NCBI GenBank assembly: GCA_958267355.1
Contig: OY279575.1
Span: forward strand, 1,038,335-1,102,334
Origin: an uncultured Alphaproteobacteria bacterium
GTDB lineage: Bacteria; Pseudomonadota; Alphaproteobacteria; JALCBB01
Length of the DNA: 64,000 nucleotides
Direction of reading: 5' to 3'
In this document: one piece after another, positions 28,521 to 38,287 of the stretch
Numbering within the stretch: the stretch's first letter is position 1
Layout of the letters: the number at the start of each line of letters is the position of its first letter
Made by a program: the position numbers and the translations under genes
The notes under the pieces: generated by a model
Databases searched by the model: none
What the model was told of the DNA's origin: nothing
What the model saw: only the letters and a program-made list of their open reading frames with translations

Positions 28521-29255
28521 ATGAGCCTGCAAAGTTCCATCGCCGAGCCCATCGCCGACTCCGCTTCTAACACCGCGCACGACACCGCTTCCGACTCTTC
28601 GCCTGTCAATACAGATATCAACGCAGGTGCCGCCGCTCTGGCTCGCCATCTCGCCAACACACCCGACACCGAGTCAATCAAGGAATTTATCCCAGGGCCC
28701 GGTATCGTCCGACTCGGAAAGTTTTTTGACCCGCAAAAATTACGCCAAGGCTTAGATGACGCTCTAGCCATCGGCGGCTGGCGCGGCGAAGTCGTAAAAG
28801 CAATTTCTCTAACCAAAATCCCAGGCGACTCAGAATCACAACGCGGAAACAATCTGCGCGGACTCTATTGGACCCGCGCCGATGAATCTTATGAAGAAGT
28901 ACAACGCGAATCCGCAGTCGCCGAAGAAGACTTCAGCGAATTCGTAGAAGAGTACAAGCAAACCTACTTCTATGAAGTCTGGAAAGTGCTTTGCCAGCTC
29001 GGTACCATCGGACGCTGCCGCCTGCTGCTCAAAGAACCACGCTCAACCCTATCGTGGCATCGTGACCCCGAACCACGCCTGCATGTACCTGTGGTAACCA
29101 ATCCTGGCTCGGTGATGGTGGTTAATAGTCACGCCACGCACCTGCCCGCAGATGGCTCCGTCTATTTCACCGATACACGCGGATACCACAACGCCTACAA
29201 CGGTGGAGAAGAACCACGCATACATCTCGTCGCAACCCTGCCATTGGTAGGATAA
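28521..29255 (+). CDS. Putative aspartyl/asparaginyl beta-hydroxylase-family dioxygenase
   Basis: The 244-aa protein ends in a double-stranded beta-helix typical of Fe(II)/2-oxoglutarate oxygenases. The HxD iron motif is in LSWHRDPEPRLHVPV, and a distal His and Arg are in RGYHNAYNGGEEPRIHLVA. This pattern fits the aspartyl/asparaginyl beta-hydroxylase group. The first 45 residues are Ser/Ala/Asp-rich and probably disordered. It is followed, after 50 bases and on the same strand, by a threonine-aldolase-family gene. A link between beta-hydroxylation and cleavage of beta-hydroxy amino acids is possible but only inferred. The substrate could be a protein or a free amino acid. Confidence 0.7.
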   Translation: MSLQSSIAEPIADSASNTAHDTASDSSPVNTDINAGAAALARHLANTPDTESIKEFIPGPGIVRLGKFFDPQKLRQGLDDALAIGGWRGEVVKAISLTKIPGDSESQRGNNLRGLYWTRADESYEEVQRESAVAEEDFSEFVEEYKQTYFYEVWKVLCQLGTIGRCRLLLKEPRSTLSWHRDPEPRLHVPVVTNPGSVMVVNSHATHLPADGSVYFTDTRGYHNAYNGGEEPRIHLVATLPLVG

Positions 29256-29305
29256 CCATCTAACCGATTTCAACCAATCGGCTTCAACTCTGCTCGTTGG
29301 TTTTT

Positions 29306-30331
29306 ATGCTCGTTGATTTTCGTAGCGATACCGCAACCCGCCCAAGTGCGGCCATGTACGCAGCTATGCAGTCCGCCACTCTAGGAGACGACTGCAAGCA
29401 CGAAGACCCATCCGTTACCCAGCTAGAACAAGAAGTCGCAGATCTACTCGGCAAAGAAACAGGGCTTTTCTTTCCATCAGGTACCCAGTCCAACTGCACC
29501 GCTCTGCTCACACACTGCCGTAGCGGCGATGAGCTAATCACAGGCGAAACCTACCATGTATACAGATACGAAGGCGGTGGAGCTTCCGCCTTCGGCGGAA
29601 TTTCATTTCGTCCACTGCCCCTTGAACCAGATGGCGGATTAAACCCACAAGCCATTACAGCAGCAGTGCGTCCTGACGAAGACACTTCGCCCATCAGCCG
29701 CCTGCTAACCCTAGAAAACACCACAGACGGTAAGCCTGTCTCCCTAGATGGAATGGGGGCAATGGCGCAAGCCGCCCGCTCCGCTGGCTTGGCTGTCCAT
29801 TTAGACGGAGCGCGTATTCTTAACGCCGCACTCGCCCTTAACACAACGCCCGACCAAATCGCCAGCCACGCCGATAGCGTGTCTATGTGTCTCTCTAAAG
29901 GGCTTGGCGCCCCCGTCGGCACAGTGCTAACAGGCGAACGGGATTTCATCCGCCTAGCAAGCCGTTGGCGGCGAAAACTCGGCGGCGGAATGCGCCAAGC
30001 TGGTCTGCTCGCCGCCTGCGGCAAAGTCGCCCTGCAAGAAAGCAAAACAAACCTACCACGAGACCACCAACGCACTGCCCACTTCGGTAAAGCCCTAGCA
30101 GAACTCGCCGCAAACGCAGGACAGGGAAGACTTAGCATTTCTGTGACTCCGACCAATATGATCTTCGTGGAAACTTCACGCCAAGACTTGGATTCACTCT
30201 GTGCCAAAGCAAAAGAACAGAATATGCTGCTGTCTGACAAAATGCCCCTGCGGATTGTCCTGCATCGCGACTTAACCGACGCACACACAGAAACTTTGCT
30301 CTCGGTCTTTGCCGAACATTATGGGGTTTAA
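29306..30331 (+). CDS. ltaE: Low-specificity L-threonine aldolase family protein
   Basis: PLP enzymes of this fold-type I family cleave threonine, allo-threonine or other beta-hydroxy amino acids to glycine and an aldehyde. The 341-aa sequence has VDFRSDTATRPSAAMYAAM, LGDDCKHEDPSVTQLE, LFFPSGTQSNCTALLTHC, LAVHLDGARILNAALAL and the PLP-lysine segment SMCLSKGLGAPVGTVL. The ATG at 29306 (MLVDFRSD) fits the family start; a TTG lies 9 bases upstream. Its TAA is within the first unit of a 14-bp repeat array. Confidence 0.9.
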   Translation: MLVDFRSDTATRPSAAMYAAMQSATLGDDCKHEDPSVTQLEQEVADLLGKETGLFFPSGTQSNCTALLTHCRSGDELITGETYHVYRYEGGGASAFGGISFRPLPLEPDGGLNPQAITAAVRPDEDTSPISRLLTLENTTDGKPVSLDGMGAMAQAARSAGLAVHLDGARILNAALALNTTPDQIASHADSVSMCLSKGLGAPVGTVLTGERDFIRLASRWRRKLGGGMRQAGLLAACGKVALQESKTNLPRDHQRTAHFGKALAELAANAGQGRLSISVTPTNMIFVETSRQDLDSLCAKAKEQNMLLSDKMPLRIVLHRDLTDAHTETLLSVFAEHYGV

Positions 30332-30452
30332 CAAAGGGGATTTAATAAGTGGGGTTTAACAAGAGAGATTTAATAAGTAGGGTTTAATAAGCAAGGTTTA
30401 ATAAGGGGGATTTAATAAGCGGAATTTAATAAGCAGGGTTTAAGAAGTAGCG
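30327..30452. repeat. 14-bp tandem array between convergent ltaE and 5-oxoprolinase
   Basis: Nine units of TTTAATAAGCAGGG-type sequence run from 30327, two bases before the ltaE TAA, to one base before the stop of the convergent gene at 30454. The array is the entire intergenic region. Confidence 0.93.
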
Positions 30453-30453
30453 G

Positions 30454-33400
30454 CTATGCCTTGCCATAACCACCACCGCCTGGGGTTTCCATAATAAAAA
30501 TATCACCCGCAGCTAAATCTACTTCAGCATTGCCCGATAGCTCTTCTATCATCGGAGCGACTCCTTGCTTCAGATTGCGCTCTACCGCGTTGCGACCCGT
30601 TGCACCATCTTCACCTCCCGCCAAACCACGCGGTGGATGCGTGCGATGCGAAGACAAAGTCGTAACCTTCATCGGCCGATTAAATCGAACACGGCGAATG
30701 ACTCCATCACCGCCCGAATAACACCCCGCACCACCCGAACCACGACGAATGGAAAAAGACTCAATCCGCACAGGAAAACGTTGCTCCAAAACTTCAGGAT
30801 CTGTCATGCGCGTGTTGGTCATATGACTATGGACTGCACTCGCTCCGTCGTGGGTTGCTCCCGCACCCGTGCCACCACAAACCGTTTCGTAGTTTTGCAA
30901 TTCATCATCGCCATACACAAAGTTATTCATCGTACCCTGCGAACCCGCCAAAACCCCCAAAGCACCATAAAGCGCATCGGTTACGGCTTGACTCACCTCT
31001 GTGTTCCCCGCAATCACCGCCGCTGGATAACGCGGACTCAACATCGTGCGCGGCGGCACAAGAATCTTTATCGGCTTTAAACACCCCTCGTTGAGTGGAA
31101 TCGCATCCTGCACCAAAGTACGAAAAACATACAACACCGCCGCCCGACAAACAGGATAGGGCGCATTGTAATTGCCTTCGTCCTGTGGCGAAGTACCCGT
31201 AAAATCTACCGTGGCTTCACGCCTATCACGGTCGGTGGTGATGGAGACACGGATTTCAGCTCCGTGGTCTAGGGGGTAGGTAAAATTTCCGTCTTTGAGA
31301 TGCACTAAAGCACGACGCACCGACTCTTCCGCGTTGTCTTGAACATGGCGCATATAAGCACGGACTGTATCCAAGCCGAAGTAACCCACCATACGCCGCA
31401 GTTCAGCCGCTCCTGTTTCACAAGCCGCAATCTGCGCGTTTATATCCGCCATATTCTGTCGCGGATTACGGCACGGCCACTTGCCACTCGTGAGAAGTTG
31501 ATGAATTTCCTGCTCGCGTAAATGCCCATCTTCCATCAGCAGGAAGTTATCTATTACGACTCCTTCTTCGTCAATGTGGCGGCTATCAGGCGGAGCCGAG
31601 CCAGGCGTTCTGCCGCCAATGTCAGCGTGGTGTCCGCGTGAAGCCACCATAAACAGCAGCTCCCGCCCCGCTTCATCAAAAACAGGAGTCACCACAGTCA
31701 CATCAGGTAAATGTGTACCACCAGCATAAGGAGCGTTTAACATCCAAGCCCGCCCATGGTGAATGCCATTCGGATTTGCATCTAATATCTCGCGCACCGA
31801 CTCACCCATAGAACCCAAATGCACAGGCATATGCGGAGCATTCGCCACCAAGCGCCCCTGTGGGTCAAAAACCGCACAGGAAAAATCTAACCGCTCTTTA
31901 ATATTCACCGACCAAGCCGTGTTGGCAAGAGTCGCTCCCATCTGCTCGGCAATAGACATAAACAAGTTGTTAAAGATCTCCAGCATTACAGGATCAGCTT
32001 TCGTGCCTATCTGCTCACCACGCGGACGCGGCACACTGCGCGTCAAGTGCAAATCTCCGTTGTCAGTCAGAACACCACACCACTCAGGCTCTATCACCGT
32101 CGTAGAAGCAGCTTCAGCAACAATCGCCGGGCCTTCTATCTTCGCTCCCGTAGATAAAGACTCACGCAGATAAAGCGGAACTTCCCGCCAGCCAGAAAAA
32201 TACGCCCGCACCCGCTCGTCAGGGATGGGGCTTGCACCTTGCTCCCGTGGGGCTGTGCCTTGCCCCTGTAGGGCTGTGGTGCCTTGCCCCTGTAGGGCTG
32301 TGCCCTGCCCCCGTGGAGCTGTGCCTTGCCCCTGTAGGGCTGTGCCTTGCCCCCGTGGGGCTGTGGTCTGCTGGGCTTGGCTTGTCTCCGCCTTGGTAGG
32401 GGCTTCACCTTCAGCTGACGCTTCCAGCGACAAAGCTTCAATCACCACGCCTTTGTCCGCCATCTCAAAGCCAAACCGCTCACGATGCGCTTTAACAAAA
32501 CCCGCCCAAACTTCACCTTCTGCCCCATAGGACACTTCTAAAGTCGTATCCGAACCCGCACTACGCAGTAAAAGTCGCCGCGCCATCGTAATCGTCTGTG
32601 CATCTGCTCCTTGGGTAGCAAGTTCAGCCCGCGCCACAGTTTCAAGCTCAGCAAAAGTCGCACCACAAGCCTTCAATGTATCGGCGTTCAAAGGCTTGGA
32701 TACCTGACGCTCCAATAAACGCCGCAAAACCGCCTGACCAATACCCCACGCCGATAACACTCCCGCATAAGGATGCAGAAGTATGGACTCAATCCCCAAA
32801 GCATCTGCTACACGGCAAGCGTGTTGTCCGCCCGCTCCGCCGAAGGCGTTTAAGGTATAGCGAGTTACATCATGTCCGCGTTGCACCGAAATTTTCTTAA
32901 TCGCATTCGCCATATTTTCAATCGCTATCCGCAAAAAGCCTTCCGCAACTTCTTCAGACGAAATTTCTGCTCCTTGGGTAGATGATATTTCTTTCGCCAG
33001 TACAGCAAATTTTTGCCGTGAAGCTTCCGTGTCTAGTGGTTGGTCTCCGCCACTGCCAAACACAGACGGAAACCAATGCGCCTGAATACGCCCCAACGCC
33101 ACATTGCAATCCGTCACCGCCAACGGACCACCACGACGATAACAAGCAGGCCCAGGATCCGCCCCCGCCGACTCAGGACCCACACGAAACCGCGCCCCGT
33201 CAAAACGCAAAATTGAACCACCACCCGCCGCCACCGTCTCAATCTTCAACATCGGCACACGCATACGCACACCCGATACCTTAGTCTCAAACGAACGCTC
33301 AAAGCTGTTGTGCCAGTGCGTCACATCGGTAGAAGTGCCACCCATATCAAAGCCTATCAATGAGTCAAATCCCGCCTTCTGCCCCGTTGCAACCATTCCG

Positions 33401-34218
33401 ACGACACCACCCGCAGGACCAGACAAAATCGCGTCTTTACCGCGAAAGGCTTCTGCGGCAACAAGTCCGCCATTGGACTGCATAAAGAAGACACGCGGAA
33501 AGTCTTCTCCGTTGCCGATACCTAGCGATTCGCGCAAGCCTTCCAAGTAACGCAAAAGAATCGGCGATAGGTAAGCATCTACAACCGTGGTGTCTCCACG
33601 GGAGACGAATTTGATAAGCGGGCTAACTTCGTGGCTACACGAAATCTGCGAAAAACCCACCCCAGCAGCTAAAGCCGCTATACGCCGCTCGTGGTCTGTA
33701 TGCTTCCAGCCATGGAGCAAACATATCGCCACAGCTTTGCATCCTGCCTTGTGGGCGCGTTCTAAGCCCCGTAGAAGCGATTCTTCGTCTAAAGGCTGCA
33801 ATACCCCGCCTTCCACCGAAACCCGCTCCTGTGCCTCTAACACGGAGCTGTAGAGCATCTTCGGCAAGACAATATGACGCGCAAATAAATCAGGCCGATC
33901 CTGATAGCCGATTCGTAGCGAATCGGCAAAGCCACGAGTCGTCACAAATAGTGTCGGCTCGCCCTTGCGCTCCAACAGAGCGTTTGTCGCAATGGTCGTG
34001 CCAATACGCAGTTCTTCAACTTCTCCCTTGGGTAAAGGTGCATCTGTCGCCAAGCCTAGAAGAGTCCGCACCCCCTGGGCGACTGCATCTGAGTACTGCT
34101 CAGGGTTTTCCGACAGGAGCTTGTGAGTCACCACCTGTCCGTCAGGACGACGCGCCACTAGGTCAGTGAAAGTTCCGCCACGGTCTGCCCAAATCCGCCA
34201 GCCAGCCTGTTGTGTCAT
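30454..34218 (-). CDS. 5-oxoprolinase (hydantoinase A/B fusion)
   Basis: ATP-dependent 5-oxoprolinases open 5-oxoproline to glutamate. This 1254-aa protein has the two-part architecture. The HyuA-like half starts [19 protein letters not shown] and has [29 protein letters not shown] and [16 protein letters not shown]. The HyuB-like half (from about residue 740) has [55 protein letters not shown] and a terminal [10 protein letters not shown] start at the ATG at 34218 ([10 protein letters not shown]); upstream, the frame runs only through 12-bp repeats. The junction of the halves contains in-frame 21-bp repeats. It lies last in a probable operon with an asparaginase and an amino-acid transporter. 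Confidence 0.9.
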   Translation of the reverse strand: MTQQAGWRIWADRGGTFTDLVARRPDGQVVTHKLLSENPEQYSDAVAQGVRTLLGLATDAPLPKGEVEELRIGTTIATNALLERKGEPTLFVTTRGFADSLRIGYQDRPDLFARHIVLPKMLYSSVLEAQERVSVEGGVLQPLDEESLLRGLERAHKAGCKAVAICLLHGWKHTDHERRIAALAAGVGFSQISCSHEVSPLIKFVSRGDTTVVDAYLSPILLRYLEGLRESLGIGNGEDFPRVFFMQSNGGLVAAEAFRGKDAILSGPAGGVVGMVATGQKAGFDSLIGFDMGGTSTDVTHWHNSFERSFETKVSGVRMRVPMLKIETVAAGGGSILRFDGARFRVGPESAGADPGPACYRRGGPLAVTDCNVALGRIQAHWFPSVFGSGGDQPLDTEASRQKFAVLAKEISSTQGAEISSEEVAEGFLRIAIENMANAIKKISVQRGHDVTRYTLNAFGGAGGQHACRVADALGIESILLHPYAGVLSAWGIGQAVLRRLLERQVSKPLNADTLKACGATFAELETVARAELATQGADAQTITMARRLLLRSAGSDTTLEVSYGAEGEVWAGFVKAHRERFGFEMADKGVVIEALSLEASAEGEAPTKAETSQAQQTTAPRGQGTALQGQGTAPRGQGTALQGQGTTALQGQGTAPREQGASPIPDERVRAYFSGWREVPLYLRESLSTGAKIEGPAIVAEAASTTVIEPEWCGVLTDNGDLHLTRSVPRPRGEQIGTKADPVMLEIFNNLFMSIAEQMGATLANTAWSVNIKERLDFSCAVFDPQGRLVANAPHMPVHLGSMGESVREILDANPNGIHHGRAWMLNAPYAGGTHLPDVTVVTPVFDEAGRELLFMVASRGHHADIGGRTPGSAPPDSRHIDEEGVVIDNFLLMEDGHLREQEIHQLLTSGKWPCRNPRQNMADINAQIAACETGAAELRRMVGYFGLDTVRAYMRHVQDNAEESVRRALVHLKDGNFTYPLDHGAEIRVSITTDRDRREATVDFTGTSPQDEGNYNAPYPVCRAAVLYVFRTLVQDAIPLNEGCLKPIKILVPPRTMLSPRYPAAVIAGNTEVSQAVTDALYGALGVLAGSQGTMNNFVYGDDELQNYETVCGGTGAGATHDGASAVHSHMTNTRMTDPEVLEQRFPVRIESFSIRRGSGGAGCYSGGDGVIRRVRFNRPMKVTTLSSHRTHPPRGLAGGEDGATGRNAVERNLKQGVAPMIEELSGNAEVDLAAGDIFIMETPGGGGYGKA
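32225..32375. repeat. In-frame 21-bp repeats inside 5-oxoprolinase
   Basis: About seven units encode the seven-residue phrase RGQGTAL/P-Q ([14 protein letters not shown] pattern) at the hinge between the HyuA-like and HyuB-like halves. One unit carries an extra codon. The reading frame is preserved throughout. Confidence 0.88.
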
Positions 34219-34221
34219 AAG

Positions 34222-34417
34222 AGCAACCAGAAAAACAATCGGTAAAGCAATCAGGAAAGCAATCGTAAAGCAATCAGGAAAGCTATCGGTAAAGCAATCA
34301 GGAAAGCAATTGGTAAAGCAATCAGGAAAGCAATCGGTAAAGCAATCGTGAAGCAATTGGTAAAGCAGTCAGGAAAGCTATCGGTAAAGCATTCAGGAAA
34401 GCATTCAGGGCAAGCGA
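34222..34417. repeat. 12-bp tandem array between asparaginase and 5-oxoprolinase
   Basis: About 14 units of AAAGCAATCAGG-type sequence fill the gap. The 12-bp length leaves a frame open across it (DCFPDCFTDCF on the minus strand), which artificially extends the 5-oxoprolinase frame to 34356. Confidence 0.92.
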
Positions 34418-35419
34418 TTACGCAGACTGCTTCCGTTGCACCAAATCCGCAATCTGCTCGTGCGAGTGGTTCGTGCCAAGCAAAAGCATTAGCAAGATAC
34501 GCAACTTCAATCCCAAAAGCGACTCGGAAAACAATACCCCCGCTTGGGCTAGGGCATGCCCGCCGCCTTCTGCTCCATAGACAGGAGCCGCATATCCTGC
34601 GGCACATCGTGTCGTCATCACCACCACTACACCCGCTTCCGCCGCTTCAACCATCGCCGCACCAAGAGCAGGCGGAACATCTCCGATACCAAAGCCTTCC
34701 ACAACCAAGCCCCGTGCCCCCGCCTTGAGTGCCGCACGGACAAGTGTTCCATCATCGCCCAGAGTCGCCTTGATAAGAAAGACTCGGGCTTCCACAGCAA
34801 GCGTATCAGGCAAAGCCAAAGTCGGAAAACGCAACGGCAAATTTTCACCAAACCGCCACGCGCTTTGCGCTTCATCATAAGTCGCAAGGGGCGGTGTGCC
34901 AGGCGAACCAAAACCCCGCGCAGCACCAGAATGCACCTTAGCGGCTTGTTGCGCTCCTAGCAGGAGTCCGTGGAAGCAGATGACTGCACCCAATCCGCGA
35001 GCCTTGCCATCTGCCGCCACCAATAACGAACGACTCAAGTTGCTTTCGCCATCTGGCTCTGAATGGTCAGCAGCGCGTTGGGCTCCTGTGAAGACAAGCG
35101 GAGCTTCCGCCCGCACCGCTAACTCGCAAAACCACGCTACTTCTTCCATTGTGTCGGTGCCTTGGGTGACGACAACTCCCGCAAGCGATGGGTCAGACAA
35201 AAGCTCACGCAAACGAGCCGCCAAGCCCAGCAGATAGTCCGCATCCATACGGAAGCTATTAATCACCGAATGGTCATAGCACCGCACTTCTACTCCCTGC
35301 GGAATAGCCGTGCGGTCAAGGATTTCTTGCGCCTTCAAGCTGGCTTCCCAGCCGCCGTAGTCTTGCCGAACGGAAGCAATCGTACCACCCGTTGCCAGTA
35401 ACGCGACTCTTTGCGTCAT
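34418..35419 (-). CDS. ansA: L-asparaginase
   Basis: It hydrolyses asparagine to aspartate and ammonia. The 333-aa protein carries both threonine active-site motifs, LLATGGTIASV near the N-terminus and VVTQGTDTMEEVAWF at about residue 85, with the substrate loop GAQRAADHSEPDGESNL. There is no clear signal peptide, so it is probably cytoplasmic. It lies 73 bases downstream of the ABC permease gene on the same strand, which suggests use of imported amino acids. Confidence 0.9.
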   Translation of the reverse strand: MTQRVALLATGGTIASVRQDYGGWEASLKAQEILDRTAIPQGVEVRCYDHSVINSFRMDADYLLGLAARLRELLSDPSLAGVVVTQGTDTMEEVAWFCELAVRAEAPLVFTGAQRAADHSEPDGESNLSRSLLVAADGKARGLGAVICFHGLLLGAQQAAKVHSGAARGFGSPGTPPLATYDEAQSAWRFGENLPLRFPTLALPDTLAVEARVFLIKATLGDDGTLVRAALKAGARGLVVEGFGIGDVPPALGAAMVEAAEAGVVVVMTTRCAAGYAAPVYGAEGGGHALAQAGVLFSESLLGLKLRILLMLLLGTNHSHEQIADLVQRKQSA

Positions 35420-35492
35420 CGTCTCAGTCTTAATGAATCTTGAGCTTTAGAGTCTTGGGCTTTAAGGATCCGCTTGCGCCTTGGCTTGTCCG

Positions 35493-36242
35493 TTAGCTGG
35501 CACGGATCCATAGGCGTTCAATTCCACGCAGTAAGCCTGTGACGATAAGAACAAGAATAAGGTATAGCACCGCTCCGTATAGGAATAAGTCTAAGGCGTA
35601 GGAACGCGAAAAAAGTGTGCGCAGTTGTCCCATCAAGTCTAGCACCGTAATCGTGGAAACAAGCGCACTGCCCTTCAATAGCAAGATGATTTCATTGCCA
35701 TAAGCAGGCCAAGCTATCCGCAGTGCCTGCGGAAACAACACACGGCGTAAAGTCAGAAATGGAGACATACCAGAAGCCATCGCCGCTTCGCGTTGGTCAG
35801 CAGGCACATTAACAAATCCACCCCGCAAAATTTCAGCAACATAAGCAGAAGTATTCAAAGTCAAAACAAGAAGCCCAACCCGTTCAGCATCTCCCAGGAG
35901 CCACCAAACAGGGCCAAGCAAGTCTTTGCCCAGTGAGCCAACTCCGAAATAAATCAGCCACAGTTGAATCAATAGTGGCGTACCACGAAACAAATAGGTA
36001 TACGCCCAAGCAGTCCGCGATAGCCAAGGCGCACCAAAAGCCCGAGCCAACGAAAGCGGAACAGCAATGCAAAATCCCGCAAGACACGAAACAACCAAAA
36101 GCCCAATCGTAACAATCGCCCCTTCAATCAACCGCTCACAGCCCCTGTCAAAAAGCTCAGGTGTCGCAAAGGTAACGGCTTCGCAAACCGAAACCGAAGC
36201 CTGCTCGCGGACATTGTCCCAGAAGTCAGCAAGATTAGACAT
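35493..36242 (-). CDS. Polar amino-acid ABC transporter permease (HisM-like)
   Basis: An inner-membrane permease of 249 aa with several membrane segments (IVTIGLLVVSCLAGFCIAVPLSLA, YTYLFRGTPLLIQLWLIYF, FLYGAVLYLILVLIVTGLL). The RGTPLLIQL phrase and the cytoplasmic EAA-loop (EAAMASGMSPFLTLRRVLFPQALR) mark the His/Glu/polar amino-acid family. It follows the other permease by 9 bases and pairs with it as a heterodimer. Confidence 0.9.
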   Translation of the reverse strand: MSNLADFWDNVREQASVSVCEAVTFATPELFDRGCERLIEGAIVTIGLLVVSCLAGFCIAVPLSLARAFGAPWLSRTAWAYTYLFRGTPLLIQLWLIYFGVGSLGKDLLGPVWWLLGDAERVGLLVLTLNTSAYVAEILRGGFVNVPADQREAAMASGMSPFLTLRRVLFPQALRIAWPAYGNEIILLLKGSALVSTITVLDLMGQLRTLFSRSYALDLFLYGAVLYLILVLIVTGLLRGIERLWIRAS

Positions 36243-36251
36243 AGCCCACCC

Positions 36252-36968
36252 CTAGCCCGCCACAGCTCGCACACCACGGCGGGCACGCCTTTCTAACCAC
36301 AGACGCACCAAGTCCGAACAGGCAGTCATAAACAAATAGATCAATGCCGCCACAGCAAAAAAGAATAGCGGGTCACGAGTCGTCTCTCCCGCAATCTTCG
36401 CCATACGCAAAAGCTCGTTGAGAGCAATCACCGCAGCAAGCGAAGTGTCTTTAAGCAAAACCATCCACAGATTGCCAAGCCCAGGAATCGCAAACCGCCA
36501 CATCTGCGGCATACGCACCCGCCAAAACCCCGCCAACGGAGACATACCAACAGCAACAGCAGCTTCCATTTGCCCCTTGGGAACAGCCCGCCAAGCTCCG
36601 CGAAAGATTTCGGCGGCATAGGCGGAAAAGATAACCGCCAGCCCGACAACAGCTCCTGCGAAGCGGGGAAGTTCAAACTGCTCGGCAATACCCAAAAAGC
36701 GCAGGATTTGCGATAGGTAACGATCCAATCCGAAATAGATAAGCAGTAAAACCAAAAACTCAGGTGTACCACGAACAACAAGAAGCCAGCCCATACAAGG
36801 CCAGCGAATAATCTTCCACGAAGAAAGCCGAGCCGCCGCCAACAGCAAGCCCAGCAGAATACCGAAAAACAGAGTGACTAAGGCAAGCTGAAGTGTTAGC
36901 CACGCGCCGCGTAGCAGTTCGTCTCCCCAGCCATCGGCTCCGAGTGCGAGTAAGGATAGACCTTCCAC
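36252..36968 (-). CDS. Polar amino-acid ABC transporter permease (HisQ-like)
   Basis: The second permease, 238 aa, has the membrane segments WLTLQLALVTLFFGILLGLLLA and FLVLLLIYFGLDRYL, the family phrase LLVVRGTPEFLVLLLIYFG, and the EAA-loop MEAAVAVGMSPLAGFWRVRMPQ. It belongs to the same transporter as the HisM-like permease, the binding protein and the ATPase. A 14-bp repeat array lies upstream, between it and the binding-protein gene. Confidence 0.9.
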   Translation of the reverse strand: MEGLSLLALGADGWGDELLRGAWLTLQLALVTLFFGILLGLLLAAARLSSWKIIRWPCMGWLLVVRGTPEFLVLLLIYFGLDRYLSQILRFLGIAEQFELPRFAGAVVGLAVIFSAYAAEIFRGAWRAVPKGQMEAAVAVGMSPLAGFWRVRMPQMWRFAIPGLGNLWMVLLKDTSLAAVIALNELLRMAKIAGETTRDPLFFFAVAALIYLFMTACSDLVRLWLERRARRGVRAVAG

Positions 36969-37015
36969 GCGTTTGTCTCCTCGCTTTTTGCCTCTGTTTG
37001 TTAAGGCAGGTTAGC

Positions 37016-37110
37016 CCTGTTTAATTAGTAGGGTTTAATTGATAGGGTTTAATTAGTAGGGTCTGGTTGATACAGTCTAGTTGATAGGGACTGATTGATA
37101 GGGACCGGTT
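37016..37110. repeat. 14-bp tandem array between permease and binding-protein genes
   Basis: About seven units of GGGTTTAATTGATA-type sequence, decaying toward 37110. They lie inside the transporter operon. Confidence 0.85.
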
Positions 37111-37202
37111 AAAGGGCTTGGCTCGCCTTCCCGCCCCACACAGACGCAGAGCAGAAAGACGAGCCAAAAAACTTGCACTTACAACCTGCCTCCAACTTAC
37201 CC

Positions 37203-37985
37203 CTAGTAAATGTCAAACGGGAAGTACTTCTCGTTGACCTTCTTGTACTCGCCATTGTTGCGGATTTGCTCAATGGCTTTGTCAAGCGCGTTCTTCAAGT
37301 CTGTTTCACCCTTGCGGATCGCGATACCGATCTTGTCGTCAATATCAATCCGTGGGCCAACGAATTCGTATCCGCTGACAGTCTGCAACCAATCATGCGC
37401 AGGATAAACATCAGACACCAAGACATGCACACGCCCCGACTCCAAGTCAGAATAGGCGGCGGTTTGTGTGTCATATAGCTTGACTTCACCTCCGCGTATA
37501 TTGTCTTCCGCCCATTGCGCGGCGACTGTGGCACGTTGCGCACCGAGAATTCGTCCGTCTAGGTCAGCCATACTGCTAATCGCTGTACCCTTAGGCGCAA
37601 CAAGACGCAGATAGTTGGAGTAATACGGACCCGCAAAGTCAACAATCTGCTGACGCTCCGCCGTAATAGACATAGAAGCAATTACCGCATCGTATTTGTT
37701 GGCGACAAGTCCGGGTAGGATTCCGTCCCAATCTTGCGCAACCAGCTTGCACTTGACGCGCATGGCTTTGCAGATTGTCTTGGCGATATCCACATCAAAG
37801 CCGACCAGCTCGCCTTTGCTGTTCACATTGTTGAACGGCGGATAAGCCCCTTCGGTGGCAATCCGCAGTGGGTCAGGAACACCTTGCGCCTTCGCCGCTT
37901 GCGGTGCCAAAACCGCCGCCACAGCAAAACTAACGACAAGGATTAAAGCCGCACCCAAAGCACGGCGGGTAAGGATTGAAGACAT
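37203..37985 (-). CDS. Periplasmic polar amino-acid binding protein
   Basis: The substrate-binding component of 260 aa. A signal peptide is visible (LTRRALGAALILVVSFAVAAV, cleavage near AKAQG). The mature protein has the family 3 pattern LRIATEGAYPPFNNVNSKGELVGFDVDIAKTI, WDGILPGLVANKYDAVIASM and TAERQQIVDFAGPYY. The KCKL...VRC-like pair of cysteines found in HisJ is only partly present. The substrate is likely His, Lys, Arg or another polar amino acid. Confidence 0.9.
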   Translation of the reverse strand: MSSILTRRALGAALILVVSFAVAAVLAPQAAKAQGVPDPLRIATEGAYPPFNNVNSKGELVGFDVDIAKTICKAMRVKCKLVAQDWDGILPGLVANKYDAVIASMSITAERQQIVDFAGPYYSNYLRLVAPKGTAISSMADLDGRILGAQRATVAAQWAEDNIRGGEVKLYDTQTAAYSDLESGRVHVLVSDVYPAHDWLQTVSGYEFVGPRIDIDDKIGIAIRKGETDLKNALDKAIEQIRNNGEYKKVNEKYFPFDIY

Positions 37986-38287
37986 AGTGAATTGCTCTCC
38001 TCGTTGGTTACAGGGTTGGTTTCAGGGTTGGGTTTGTTTTGTGGTCTATAACCAAACCGCAACAGTTTCATCTTACCACGGATACGGCTCCTGCTGACAA
38101 TGCGCGGACTCTGTACGGTAAGTGCGGTAAGTGTGTGGTGCGTTGCGGTGATCTGTGGTGCGTATGGGGCGTTGCAGTGCGTTGTGTTTCCAGACAGGGC
38201 AGGTGCTGTGCGTTTCAGATAAGCCAGTGCCGTGCGTTTCAGATAAGGCAGTGCTGTGCGTTTCAGATAAGCCAAAACCGTATGGAG
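37986..38287. repeat. Gap with 24-bp repeats between ABC ATPase and binding-protein genes
   Basis: Three 24-bp units (CGTTTCAGATAAGCCAGTGC core) begin at 38211, 38235 and 38259. A degenerate G/T-rich repeat (GTGCGTTGCGGTG-like) occupies about 38110-38180. No gene is seen. Confidence 0.82.

Noticed and set aside
34219..34356. N-terminal extension of 5-oxoprolinase (DCFPDCFT repeats)
   Set aside because: It is the translated 12-bp intergenic array; the family start is the ATG at 34218.
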